Positions 17,601 to 24,698 of a stretch of 38,834 bases of DNA are shown here, piece after piece (position 1 is the stretch's first letter; each line of letters starts with the position of its first letter). The stretch is from Acidobacteriota bacterium (lineage in GTDB: Bacteria > Acidobacteriota > UBA6911 > RPQK01 > JADFOI01). A model generated the notes under the pieces. It saw nothing but the letters and a program-made list of their open reading frames with translations, was not told where the DNA came from and ran no database searches. The stretch spans positions 1 through 38,834 of the forward strand of contig JADFOI010000019.1 of NCBI GenBank assembly GCA_022562935.1, written 5' to 3'. The translations under genes were made by a program, and so were the position numbers.

Positions 17601-17709
17601 AGACCAGATAAGGGATCAGCTGTTCGGTTTGTGAAGGGGCACAGGCGTCCAGCAGGGCCGCCGATCCACTGACTCCCATCACCTTGAGAAAATCTCGTCG
17701 CTTGATCAT
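14689..17709 (-). CDS. actB: Alternative complex III subunit ActB (molybdopterin-like/Fe-S fusion)
   Basis: A 1006-residue fusion. It opens with a Tat signal (KRRDFLKVMGVSGSAALL). A molybdopterin-oxidoreductase-like domain runs from about residue 40 to 720, and a four-cluster ferredoxin-like domain from about 765 to 985. The Fe-S domain shows CTGCNACVAACYAENN, CQHCHNAPCEPVCPV, CVGTRYCSNNCPYKVRRF and CTFCVQRIQAGKNRA. In known ACIII the large domain carries no Mo cofactor and the Fe-S domain conducts electrons (family knowledge). Here the N-terminal pattern C-x2-C-x3-C-x27-C (Cys53, Cys56, Cys60 onward) is kept. The ATG at 17709 has AGGAG 4 nt upstream. An upstream in-frame start at 17796 would run into actA and is rejected. 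The actA stop lies 7 nt before it. Confidence 0.93.
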   Translation of the reverse strand: MIKRRDFLKVMGVSGSAALLDACAPSQTEQLIPYLVSPDNIVPGVATYYTTQCRECPAGCGMLAKTREGRVIKAEGNPNHPVGKGRLCIRGQASVQSLYNPDRFRGPLLRDEGGQLRPTDWEQAEELLTSRLGQIKASGDQQRVAWMGRLLTGSMEQLTRRWLQSLGSERLLFYETFHYEPLRRATQIAFDRSELPSYHLQEARFLISFGADFLETWRSNVELMGDFQRMRRARSTERPDNFVHISQRLSLTASNADWWVPISPGAEVPLALAIIHSILEQGLAVPEVESERGWIESLVEPFSPEATQNDTGVEVSSVQELARRFSQASPSLALGGGVSCAGEQAVSLELAVLLLNAVAGNLGKTLTFGIPSALDQLATYQEILDLIQDMNQDKIEVLFLHESNPVFTLPQSCGFAEALEKVPLVVSFSRLPDETTARAHLILPDHHFLESWGDFSPRAGVVSIQQPAMQPVFDSKATGDVLLSVAQKIDGMASEFEHSNYFDWLHAYWDSSIRAQVAAEQSWEEFWPDVLKQGGYFQEVEPVTVSLRDFSTQIRLQPERLEGPEDGHALLVYPSAAFFDGRNANNSWLQEIPDPVTQLVWDGWVEVHPESGREMGLQEGDVVTVTSPHGSVTLPVHLFAGLKAGVVAMALGQGRSGDLRYASGRGDNPMRLLSPGAEPQSGSVLWRSVRVDLAKTGERHQLVSLQARPQDHPRDSLISQKVQDTPFAERIFPSQLSDAASGAEQDTASSHHEPIDFYPPHEHPDHQWGMAIDLDACTGCNACVAACYAENNIPIVGKDRCAQGREMSWLRIERHLHVPPVSQETGLVQPQVTSVPALCQHCHNAPCEPVCPVFATYHNPEGLNAQVYVRCVGTRYCSNNCPYKVRRFNWSASEFPEPLELQLNPDVTVRTAGVMEKCTFCVQRIQAGKNRARREERELGDGDITPACAQTCPAEAILFGDLADPNSRLSQIVENPRGYHLLESLNTRPAITYLKKLVPEKPFDEK

Positions 17710-17716
17710 ATTGCTC

Positions 17717-18223
17717 CTAATAGTGACAGGTGAGGCAATCCACTGAAGCCTCCTCGCTGCGATGACAATCCACGCACCATCCCATTTGCAGATCATGCAC
17801 CCGGGTGACCTTGGTCATGGACTCTACGGCTCCGTGGCAGTCAGAACACTGGACCTCGGCTCGCAGGTGGGCTTCATGATTGAAATGAACGAAGCGAGGT
17901 AAGGCGTAAACCTTGATCCAGGGAACCGGCTCGCCGTTCTGTTGGTAATTGCGGAGCTTTTCGATTTCAGGACTGTCTCGGGCCACGATCAGGTGGCACC
18001 CCATGCAGCGCTCAACCGAGGGAACTCCGGCGAAAGGGGATCGATCGACATAGGTGTGACAATAGAAGCACTGAATGTTGTAGTCGGTGACGTGCAGCTT
18101 GTGATCGAAAGCAATGGGTTGATCCGGTGCGTAGGGTTCCTCCGCCTGCACCATCCAGACCGCCCCTGCCAGCAAGCTCAATATCAGGACACCCCCGGCT
18201 GCCGTCCATACGTATTTGCCCAT
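17717..18223 (-). CDS. actA: Alternative complex III subunit ActA (pentaheme cytochrome c)
   Basis: A membrane-anchored multiheme cytochrome of 168 residues. One N-terminal helix (VWTAAGGVLILSLLAGAVW) is followed by five CxxCH motifs: CFYCH (Cys52), CMGCH (73), CSDCH (126), CVDCH (150) and CLTCH (163). Five hemes match ActA of characterised complexes. The segments FDHKLHV and VHFNHEAHL supply likely axial His. It is the first gene of the operon. The ATG at 18223 is chosen over a GTG at 18244, whose GGAGG would sit too close; neither start has a good ribosome site. A TTGACA-type promoter lies about 85 nt upstream. Confidence 0.92.
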   Translation of the reverse strand: MGKYVWTAAGGVLILSLLAGAVWMVQAEEPYAPDQPIAFDHKLHVTDYNIQCFYCHTYVDRSPFAGVPSVERCMGCHLIVARDSPEIEKLRNYQQNGEPVPWIKVYALPRFVHFNHEAHLRAEVQCSDCHGAVESMTKVTRVHDLQMGWCVDCHRSEEASVDCLTCHY

Positions 18224-18308
18224 CGTTAGAATCTCAGCTAGCACCGCCTCCAGGTGTGTGGCCGCGAGCCTAGGAGAGCGTTCAAAAGCGCTCCGTATCT
18301 GGCCGACA

Positions 18309-18336
18309 AGTGTAAATTATTGGAGTCCAATGTCAA
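18309..18336 (-). promoter_or_regulatory. Predicted sigma70-type promoter of the act operon
   Basis: On the minus strand, TTGACA (18331-18336) is followed after 16 nt by TACACT (18309-18314). The -35 is a perfect consensus and the -10 matches at 4 of 6. It points toward actA, leaving a leader of about 80 nt that contains an imperfect GGAGCG/CGCTCtCC hairpin (about 18271-18292). Acidobacterial promoter rules are poorly known, so this is a prediction. Confidence 0.5.
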
Positions 18337-18412
18337 GGGAGCGACCGTTGAATTTTCCACAAGTAGGAGAGCTAGTTATACTCGTCTTCTTGGAACGTCC
18401 GACCTGAAGAAA

Positions 18413-20431
18413 ATGGCACGAAAAAAACCAGCAGAAACCGTCACCGGGCGCTTTGTCGCTCATCCTGATGGCTACGGCTTTGTCATTGCCGAAGATCCCC
18501 CACTGGAACAGGATGTCTTCGTTCCCCCAAAAAAAGTGGGGAGCGCTGTTGATGGAGACACGGTGCGGGTGCGTCTCGTTCCTTCCCGCCGTCCTCGAAA
18601 ACGAAAGGGACTGAGTTCTCTGGAAGGGGAGATTTTTGCCATTGTCTCTCGGGGGCGAGAGACCATCGTGGGCAAGCTCTTTCGCTATCGTCAGGGCATT
18701 TACGTGGCTCCCCTGGACGAACGCTACCGCTACACGGTTCGACTCATCGATGAGCAGGCCAAGAAGATTGAGGATGGAATGATTGTGGTGGTTTCCATCG
18801 TGGTTCAACCGGGGCCGAATCAGAGGCCTCAGGGCAAAATCAGGGAGGTCCTGGGAGATCCGGATGATCCGGAGATTCAGTACAAGATCGTCTGCCACAC
18901 CTATGAGATCCCCGTCGAATTTCCCAAGGAGGTTTTACAAGAAGCGGAGTTGGCAGAAGAGCCGGATGGAGAGAGCATCCGAAATAGAAAGGACTTTCGA
19001 AAGCTGCTGACCGTGACCATCGACGGCGAGTCATCCCGTGATTTCGATGATGCCATCAGTATTGAAAAGCTGAAAAACGGCCATTTTCAGCTCTGGGTTC
19101 ATATTGCCGACGTGTCCCATTATGTCCGTACGGATACCCCGCTGGATCGGGAGGCCTTGCTTCGAGGTACCTCGGTCTACTTTCCGGATCGGGCCGTTCC
19201 GATGCTTCCTGAGAAGCTTTCCAATCAGGTCTGCAGCCTCAATCCCAAGGTGGACCGACTTACCATGAGTGTGGCGATGGAAGTCGATGATCAGGGAGAG
19301 GTTGCAAATGCGGAGTTTTTCCGGTCGGTGATCTGCAGCGACGAGCGGATGACCTATACCGCCGTCAATAAGATTCTCATCGATCGGGATCAGGCGTTGA
19401 GACGTCGCTACCAATCTCTTTTGGAAAGTTTTGGCTGGATGTTAGAGCTGTCCAGGATCCTCAGGGCGATGCGGGTGAGGAGGGGGGCCATCGATTTTGA
19501 TCTTCCCGAAGCGGAGGTCGAATATGACGACAAAGGGGAAATTGCCGACATCGTCCGTTCCGAGCGAAACGAGGCTCATCGTATTATCGAAGAACTCATG
19601 CTGCTGGCCAACGAGACCGTTGCCCAGCACCTGGCCGGCCGGGAGATTCCTTTGATTTACCGAGTTCACGAAGATCCCGATCCCTCCAAAGTCGAAGCCT
19701 TCCTGGAGCTGGCAACCGAGTTTGGGTATTCGTTGAAGCAAAATAAAGACGGTCGGTACTCCTCGCGAGCCTTTCAAAAGCTTATGGTCCAGATGAGTGG
19801 CAAGCCGGAGCAGAAGTTTCTTTCCTACCTGATGCTGCGCTCCTTTAAGCAAGCCCAGTATAGGGAAGTGAATCAGGGCCATTTCGGACTGGCCTCCACT
19901 TGCTACACTCACTTCACCTCTCCGATTCGGCGTTATCCGGACTTGATCGTTCACCGCATTTTGAAAATGGCCATCGACAAGAAGACTTCCGGCCGCGGGG
20001 CGGAGGGACTCTACGGCCGGCTCCCGGAAATTGCGGGCCGCTCTTCGGAAAGAGAACGAAAGGCGGTTGTGGCGGAGCGGGAAATCATGCGCTGGATCAT
20101 GGCCCAGTTCATGGCCGAGCGGCTGGGCGACGAATACGAAGCTTTTATCATTGGAGTCAAACGCAATGGCTTTTTTGTCGAGCTGCTGGACCATTTCGTG
20201 GAGGGCTTTGTTCCCGTCGAGACGATTTGGGATGACTTCTATGTGTTGAACCAACGCCACCACTGTCTCATTGGGGAAACGACAAAAATGGTGTACCGGA
20301 TCGGCGACCGGCTGAGGGTCCGGGTGGATAAAGTCAATCCTCATCGGCACCTGATTGACTTCTCGCCTGTTATTTCTGCGAAGCGATCTCAGCGAAAAGT
20401 GAAGCGATCTCGGCGAAAGCGGAAACGATAA
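18413..20431 (+). CDS. rnr: Ribonuclease R (3'-5' exoribonuclease)
   Basis: A 672-residue RNB-family exoribonuclease that degrades structured RNA processively from the 3' end in the cytoplasm. Domains in order are a cold-shock-like RNA-binding domain (VTGRFVAHPDGYGFVIAED, about 8-75), a second OB domain, the RNB catalytic domain with the acidic motif SRDFDDAIS (about 206-214, metal ligands) and later HFTSPIRRYPDLIVHRIL, an S1 domain (about 570-650) and a very basic tail (KRSQRKVKRSRRKRKR). The frame is open from 18254, but residues before MARKKPAE do not resemble the family, so the ATG at 18413 is used; its ribosome site is weak (gaag). TATACT at 18377-18382 is a possible -10. The 3' end overlaps selA tail-to-tail by 62 nt. 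Confidence 0.93.
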   Translation: MARKKPAETVTGRFVAHPDGYGFVIAEDPPLEQDVFVPPKKVGSAVDGDTVRVRLVPSRRPRKRKGLSSLEGEIFAIVSRGRETIVGKLFRYRQGIYVAPLDERYRYTVRLIDEQAKKIEDGMIVVVSIVVQPGPNQRPQGKIREVLGDPDDPEIQYKIVCHTYEIPVEFPKEVLQEAELAEEPDGESIRNRKDFRKLLTVTIDGESSRDFDDAISIEKLKNGHFQLWVHIADVSHYVRTDTPLDREALLRGTSVYFPDRAVPMLPEKLSNQVCSLNPKVDRLTMSVAMEVDDQGEVANAEFFRSVICSDERMTYTAVNKILIDRDQALRRRYQSLLESFGWMLELSRILRAMRVRRGAIDFDLPEAEVEYDDKGEIADIVRSERNEAHRIIEELMLLANETVAQHLAGREIPLIYRVHEDPDPSKVEAFLELATEFGYSLKQNKDGRYSSRAFQKLMVQMSGKPEQKFLSYLMLRSFKQAQYREVNQGHFGLASTCYTHFTSPIRRYPDLIVHRILKMAIDKKTSGRGAEGLYGRLPEIAGRSSERERKAVVAEREIMRWIMAQFMAERLGDEYEAFIIGVKRNGFFVELLDHFVEGFVPVETIWDDFYVLNQRHHCLIGETTKMVYRIGDRLRVRVDKVNPHRHLIDFSPVISAKRSQRKVKRSRRKRKR

Positions 20432-21791
20432 GGTCTTCCTGCTCCGGGAAGACGGTCCGCAAATCCAGAATCAACTGATCATTCTCGATCCGCGCGATCA
20501 CCGGCGTGGGGGATTTTCTCAGCTGCCGTTCCAGCTCGTTCACCGAATGTTGTTTCGAGGTGACGGCCAGCACATAGGTGGGGATCTGTTCCTCCGGCGC
20601 CGAGCCACCGCCAATCAGAGAGAAGCCTGCCTTGATTTCGCTTGAAAAGAGCTTGGAATCCAACAAGTCCCCCAGGCGCTGAGCCCTTGTCTTGATTTCC
20701 TCGGCAGCGGCGGAAAGCATCCGCTGAACGGGGATGACACTTTTGTAGGTGCCGTTGTCGTATTGAATCAGGGTCCACTCGAGGGCTGCGTAGCTCATTT
20801 TATCGACACGGCAGGCCCGCATGAGAGGATTGCGGCGAATGGCATCCACCAACTCTTTTTGACCCACCATAATACCGGCCTGGGGACCTCCCAACAGCTT
20901 GTCTCCACTGAAGCAGACCAGGTCGACACCCTCTGCCAGAACCGATTGCACGGACGGTTCCTCACGCAAAAAGGGATGGGATGAAGAAAAGAGGAGGCCG
21001 CTGCCGGCATCCTCCACCAGGGGAATCTTGCTCTCCCGGGCCAGCTCCACCAGTTCCGAGAGTTCGGGGCGGTGAGTAAACCCAACAATTTTATAGTTGC
21101 TGGGGTGTACCCGCAGGATCAAGGCGGTGTCTTTATCGATGGCGTCGCGATAATCGGAAGTCTTTGTCTTGTTGGTGGTCCCCACTTCCTTCAAGATGAC
21201 GCCACTGCGTTCCATAATAGCGGGGATACGGAAAGAGCCTCCGATCTCGACCAGTTCACCACGGGAGACCAGGACTTTCTTGTTTCGGGCCAGGGTATTG
21301 AGAATCAGCAGCACTGCTGCAGCGTTGTTGTTGCAGACGCTGGCTGCCTGGCAGCTCAACAAACGACAGATGCGCTCTTCGAAGTGCAGATCCCGATGTC
21401 CTCGCTTGCCAGTCTCCAGGTTGTATTCGAGATTGGAATACCCGGTGGCGACTTCCTGGATGGCTTCGGCTGCCTCAGGAGCCAGGGGGGCCCGGCCCAC
21501 ATTGGTATGAATAATGACACCGCTGGCATTGATGACCTTGCCCAGGGAGGGGGCAAGTCGCTGCTCCAGTTTGAAGCGGACAGTGGAATCCAGCGAGTCG
21601 ATGCGTTCGCTCAGCACCTGGTCCGAGAGCTGGCCTTCTTGAATTTCCGTACGCAGCTCCTCCAGATATTCTTGAATGCCATTCACAACAAGCTCTCGAG
21701 AATAGAGATCGATCAGGGCCTGAACCGAATCCTTTTGCAAAAGCTTGCTGACGGACGGAAGACGCTGCAGAATCTGACTATCCGCGGACAC
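20370..21791 (-). CDS. selA: L-seryl-tRNA(Sec) selenium transferase
   Basis: A PLP enzyme that converts seryl-tRNA(Sec) to selenocysteinyl-tRNA(Sec). Its segments CNNNAAAVLLILNTLA, RGELVEIGGSFRIPAIME and CFSGDKLLGGPQAGIMVG are SelA signatures. The last contains the PLP lysine at residue 298, close to Lys295 of E. coli SelA. The GTG at 21791 is chosen because the protein then starts just before QILQRLPSVSKLLQKD, the normal SelA opening, and is 473 residues long. The frame extends to 21956 with non-family residues. No good ribosome site precedes the GTG. Neither selB nor tRNA-Sec is in the window. The last residues (FAEIASLFAEIAS) come from a tandem duplication shared with the rnr tail. Confidence 0.92.
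   Translation of the reverse strand: MSADSQILQRLPSVSKLLQKDSVQALIDLYSRELVVNGIQEYLEELRTEIQEGQLSDQVLSERIDSLDSTVRFKLEQRLAPSLGKVINASGVIIHTNVGRAPLAPEAAEAIQEVATGYSNLEYNLETGKRGHRDLHFEERICRLLSCQAASVCNNNAAAVLLILNTLARNKKVLVSRGELVEIGGSFRIPAIMERSGVILKEVGTTNKTKTSDYRDAIDKDTALILRVHPSNYKIVGFTHRPELSELVELARESKIPLVEDAGSGLLFSSSHPFLREEPSVQSVLAEGVDLVCFSGDKLLGGPQAGIMVGQKELVDAIRRNPLMRACRVDKMSYAALEWTLIQYDNGTYKSVIPVQRMLSAAAEEIKTRAQRLGDLLDSKLFSSEIKAGFSLIGGGSAPEEQIPTYVLAVTSKQHSVNELERQLRKSPTPVIARIENDQLILDLRTVFPEQEDLIVSAFAEIASLFAEIASQK
20380..20421. repeat. 21-nt tandem duplication in the rnr/selA overlap
   Basis: gaagcgatctcagcgaaaa plus two bases (20380-20400) is followed directly by gaagcgatctcggcgaaag plus two bases (20401-20421), with three mismatches in 21. 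It encodes KRSQRKV/KRSRRKR on the plus strand and SLFAEIA-type residues on the minus strand, so it lengthens both proteins in frame. Confidence 0.8.
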
Positions 21792-21813
21792 GGGTAGATT
21801 ATACAGGAAGTAA

Positions 21814-21866
21814 GGACTGAGGACTGAGGACTGCGTGCCTTGAAATTTTTGGCGCGCGAAGCGCCC
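21814..21866. repeat. Tandem ggactga heptamers and GC hairpin upstream of selA
   Basis: Three heptamers in tandem (ggactga, ggactga, ggactgc; 21814-21834) are followed by GGCGC-gcgaa-GCGCC (21851-21865), a 5-bp hairpin. The block lies between the selA start and the next divergent gene. Similar ggactga/gcagacc wording recurs at 22116-22160. No function is evident. Confidence 0.5.
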
Positions 21867-21896
21867 TTCAAGGTATGCTGTATTCGAGGTAATGCC

Positions 21897-22115
21897 ATGC
21901 AGCACTGGAAGGCTCAAACGGTTCGATTGGACCACTTGGAAGCTCATCTGAACCAACTGGCCCGGGATGGTTATCAGGTCTTTGGTCTCTATCCCGTCAT
22001 GCTGGCTGTAGGATCAGATGATGAGATCACCACGTTCTTGGTCGTGGCCAAGAAAGGCTTGGACTTCATGGGAAAGGAAATGGCTCAATTGGAAGCTGAA
22101 GTCAGGGAACAGTAG
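21897..22115 (+). CDS. Small DUF4177-like protein
   Basis: A 72-residue cytoplasmic protein. The ATG at 21897 has GAGGT 6 nt upstream. A longer frame from 21840 would run through the GC hairpin and is rejected. The sequence (MQHWKAQTVRLDHLEAHLNQ, then LARDGYQVFGLYPVM, then TTFLVVAKK) follows the DUF4177 pattern of an opening W/Y-x-V strand, a helix with LExxLNxLxxxGW/Y, and a final strand ending in KK. The function of that family is unknown. Its C-terminus (MAQLEAEVREQ) is helical. It stands alone between the repeat block and the low-complexity stretch before purH. Confidence 0.65.
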   Translation: MQHWKAQTVRLDHLEAHLNQLARDGYQVFGLYPVMLAVGSDDEITTFLVVAKKGLDFMGKEMAQLEAEVREQ

Positions 22116-22359
22116 ACCGCAGACCGCAGGAAGAGAGGACTGAGCGCAGACCGCAGATCGGGGGAAGACCTGCCCCCCTGACCCGTTCTATTTTCCTCTT
22201 ATCTATTCTCTATTTTCTATTCTCTGCGCGCGCAGCGCGCTCTGACCGCAGACCCGCCTAATATCTTGGTATCCCTTTCTTCCGCTTTTTTCTTTTTTCT
22301 ATTCTCTGCGTGCCAAGCAGGCGATATGATGAGCGTTTGAAGAGAAAGGGAACGTCTGC
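22116..22359. repeat. Low-complexity intergenic region before purH
   Basis: There is no gene here. The region holds gcagaccgcag-type repeats (22120-22160), a pyrimidine-rich run with tctattctctgcg twice (22218-22230 and 22297-22309), and the GC palindrome GCGCGCAGCGCGCTC (22228-22242), which also occurs at 10495-10509. The second tctattctctgcg leads into gtgccaagcaggcg. Any purH promoter in it is not evident by eye. Confidence 0.6.
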
Positions 22360-23919
22360 ATGAAAATCGAGACCGCATTGTTGAGTGTTTACAATAAGGA
22401 GGGGGTTGTCGAGTTGGCTCAGCGCCTCACGGAAATGGGGATCCGCATCCTCTCCACAGGAGGCACCTCCAGCGTTTTAAAGAAAGCAGGCATCCCGGTC
22501 GTTGCCATCTCCGAGTACACGGGTTCTCCCGAGATTCTGGATGGTCGAGTCAAGACGCTGCATCCGCGTGTTCACGGGGGCATTCTGGCCCGCCATGATG
22601 ATCCCGGCCACCAGCAAACCCTCGAAGAAAACAACATTTCACCCATCGGTCTGGTGGTCGTTAACCTCTATCCCTTTAGCCAGACCATCCAGGTGGAAGG
22701 CGTGACCATCGACGAAGCCATCGAGCAGATCGACATCGGTGGGCCGACCATGATTCGGGGCGCCGCCAAGAACCATAAGTACGCCACGGTGCTGGTGGAC
22801 CCCGCGGACTATACGAAAATTGTGGAGGAAATGGACAGCCAATCGGGAGAAACCAGCGAAGGCACTCGGCGTTCGCTGGCCGGCAAGGCCTTTCATCATA
22901 CGGCTTCTTATGATGCGGCTATTGCCGGCTACTTTGAAGGCCTCGACTCCGAGCAGGAGGGTCTCCCTGCAGCTCTCAATCTGGGCTTACTGCAGAAAAG
23001 TTCCTTGCGCTATGGTGAAAACCCCCATCAAAGAGCGGCCCTTTACCAGCCCTGGTTTTTACCCAGTGCGGGATTGGTCAGTGCCCAACAACACCAGGGA
23101 AAGGAGCTTTCCTTCAACAACTATCTGGATCTGGAGTCGGCCTGGAATCTGACCAGTGAATTCGAGGATCCCTTCTGCGCCATCATCAAGCATACCAACC
23201 CTTGTGGCGCGGCCCTGGGGTCGGGTTTGTCCGAGGCCTACCAGAAGGCGCTGGCCTGCGATCCGGTCTCGGCCTTTGGCTCGATCGTTGCTTTTAACCG
23301 GGAGGTGGATGGGGAAACGGCCGAGCTCATGAGATCACTCTTCATTGAAGCGGTGATCGCTCCTGGTTATCATGGCGATGCTCTGGAGATTTTCGGCAAG
23401 AAAAAAAATCTCCGCGTCATGGAGATGGGAGAGCAGGCCCTGCAGCCGGATCCGGCCGGAAAATGGTTTGATTTCAAGAAGATTTCGGGAGGCTTCCTGG
23501 TCCAGGACAGGGATCTTTATTACATGAAGAGCGAGGAACTCAAGACGGTGACCCAGCGTGCCCCCACTGAGGAGGAAAGAAAAGACCTGCTCTTTGCCTG
23601 GGAGGTCTGTAAACACGTGAAGTCAAACGCTATTGTCTACGCACGCGGCGGCCAGACACTGGGAGTGGGTGCGGGGCAGATGAGCCGGGTGGATTCGGTC
23701 CGCCTGGCCGTGCAGAAGGCCCAGCTGAACCTGGAAAATTGTGTCCTGGCCAGCGATGCCTTCTTCCCCTTTCGCGATGCCATCGACGAGGCTGCCAGCA
23801 CCGGCGTCAAGGCAATCATTCAACCGGGAGGATCCATCCGGGATGAGGAGGCCATCGAAGCGGCCAATGAGCACGAGATGGCCATGGTCTTCACGGGCAT
23901 TCGACATTTCCGGCATTGA
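22360..23919 (+). CDS. purH: Bifunctional AICAR transformylase/IMP cyclohydrolase
   Basis: 519 residues, normal for PurH, which catalyses the last two steps of IMP synthesis in the cytoplasm (formyl transfer from 10-formyl-THF to AICAR, then ring closure). The N-terminal MGS-like cyclohydrolase domain (about 1-150) shows ALLSVYNKEGVVELAQRL, ILSTGGTSSVLKKAG, DGRVKTLHPRVHGGIL and VVNLYPF. The transformylase domain (about 200-519) has RYGENPHQRAALY, the catalytic KHTNPCGAA (Lys277, His278) and ASDAFFPFRDAIDEAA. The ATG is preceded by aaaggga. coaX follows after 9 nt, so the two are likely cotranscribed. Confidence 0.97.
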   Translation: MKIETALLSVYNKEGVVELAQRLTEMGIRILSTGGTSSVLKKAGIPVVAISEYTGSPEILDGRVKTLHPRVHGGILARHDDPGHQQTLEENNISPIGLVVVNLYPFSQTIQVEGVTIDEAIEQIDIGGPTMIRGAAKNHKYATVLVDPADYTKIVEEMDSQSGETSEGTRRSLAGKAFHHTASYDAAIAGYFEGLDSEQEGLPAALNLGLLQKSSLRYGENPHQRAALYQPWFLPSAGLVSAQQHQGKELSFNNYLDLESAWNLTSEFEDPFCAIIKHTNPCGAALGSGLSEAYQKALACDPVSAFGSIVAFNREVDGETAELMRSLFIEAVIAPGYHGDALEIFGKKKNLRVMEMGEQALQPDPAGKWFDFKKISGGFLVQDRDLYYMKSEELKTVTQRAPTEEERKDLLFAWEVCKHVKSNAIVYARGGQTLGVGAGQMSRVDSVRLAVQKAQLNLENCVLASDAFFPFRDAIDEAASTGVKAIIQPGGSIRDEEAIEAANEHEMAMVFTGIRHFRH

Positions 23920-23928
23920 ACAAAAACC

Positions 23929-24693
23929 ATGTTACTGGCCATCGATATCGGGAACACCCACTTGGTCCTGGGGATTTTTAAGGGCGACCAACTGGTCCAC
24001 TCCTGGAGAGTGGTGACGCGAAGAAACCAGACTTTTGACGAGTACGCGGTTTTGTTTCGCAATCTCTTTGAGTTGGAGGGAATTTCCTCAAAAGACATCG
24101 AGAGCATGGTCATCAGTTCTGTGGTTCCTCCTCTCAACAAGACCTTTGAATCGCTGGCCAAGCAATACTTCTCGCTAGAGCCCCTTTTTATCGATCCCAC
24201 CCGTCAGGATCTGGTGCCCATTCCTTCTTATAAGCCTCCAGCTGACGTGGGTGCTGATCGCATCGCCAATGCGATAGCCGCCTTTGACCTGATCGGCGGA
24301 CCCTCTATTGTGGTGGACTTTGGAACCGCCACCACCTTTGATGCCATCTCAGGAAAAGGGGAATATCTGGGTGGAGTCATCGCTCCCGGAATCGGCATCT
24401 CTGCGGAGGCGCTCTTTAGCCGCGCTTCCAAGCTGCCTCGAATCGAGATTCGAAAGCCTTCGAAGGTCATCGGAGATTCCACGGTGGGCAGTATGCAGTC
24501 GGGACTCTATTTTGGATACGTGGGTTTGGTGGAGGGAATTCTCCGCAATATGAAGGGAGAATTGGGAGAGGCCGAGGTGCTGGCCACAGGGGGTTTGGCC
24601 TCTCTGGTTGCCGCTGCTACAGAAGCGATTGACCGGGTGGAAGAGGATCTGACTCTTTTCGGATTAAGATTATTCCATAGTAAGTTAAGCTAA
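23929..24693 (+). CDS. coaX: Type III pantothenate kinase
   Basis: A 254-residue CoaX that phosphorylates pantothenate in the first step of CoA synthesis. ASKHA-fold motifs are present: LAIDIGNTHLVLGIF at the N-terminus (phosphate loop), GADR (108-111) with surrounding NAIAAFDL, DFGTATTFDAIS (from residue 130) and the second phosphate loop VLATGGLASLV near the end. The length is typical. Unlike in many bacteria there is no birA-type gene upstream. It is tightly packed between purH (9 nt) and the next ORF (5 nt). Confidence 0.96.
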   Translation: MLLAIDIGNTHLVLGIFKGDQLVHSWRVVTRRNQTFDEYAVLFRNLFELEGISSKDIESMVISSVVPPLNKTFESLAKQYFSLEPLFIDPTRQDLVPIPSYKPPADVGADRIANAIAAFDLIGGPSIVVDFGTATTFDAISGKGEYLGGVIAPGIGISAEALFSRASKLPRIEIRKPSKVIGDSTVGSMQSGLYFGYVGLVEGILRNMKGELGEAEVLATGGLASLVAAATEAIDRVEEDLTLFGLRLFHSKLS

Positions 24694-24698
24694 GATAC

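Noticed and set aside
18254-18412. In-frame 53-codon N-terminal extension of rnr
   Set aside because: It overlaps the predicted act promoter, and its residues do not resemble RNase R.
21792-21956. In-frame 55-codon N-terminal extension of selA
   Set aside because: It runs through ggactga repeats and the divergent small gene and is unlike SelA; the GTG at 21791 restores the usual length.
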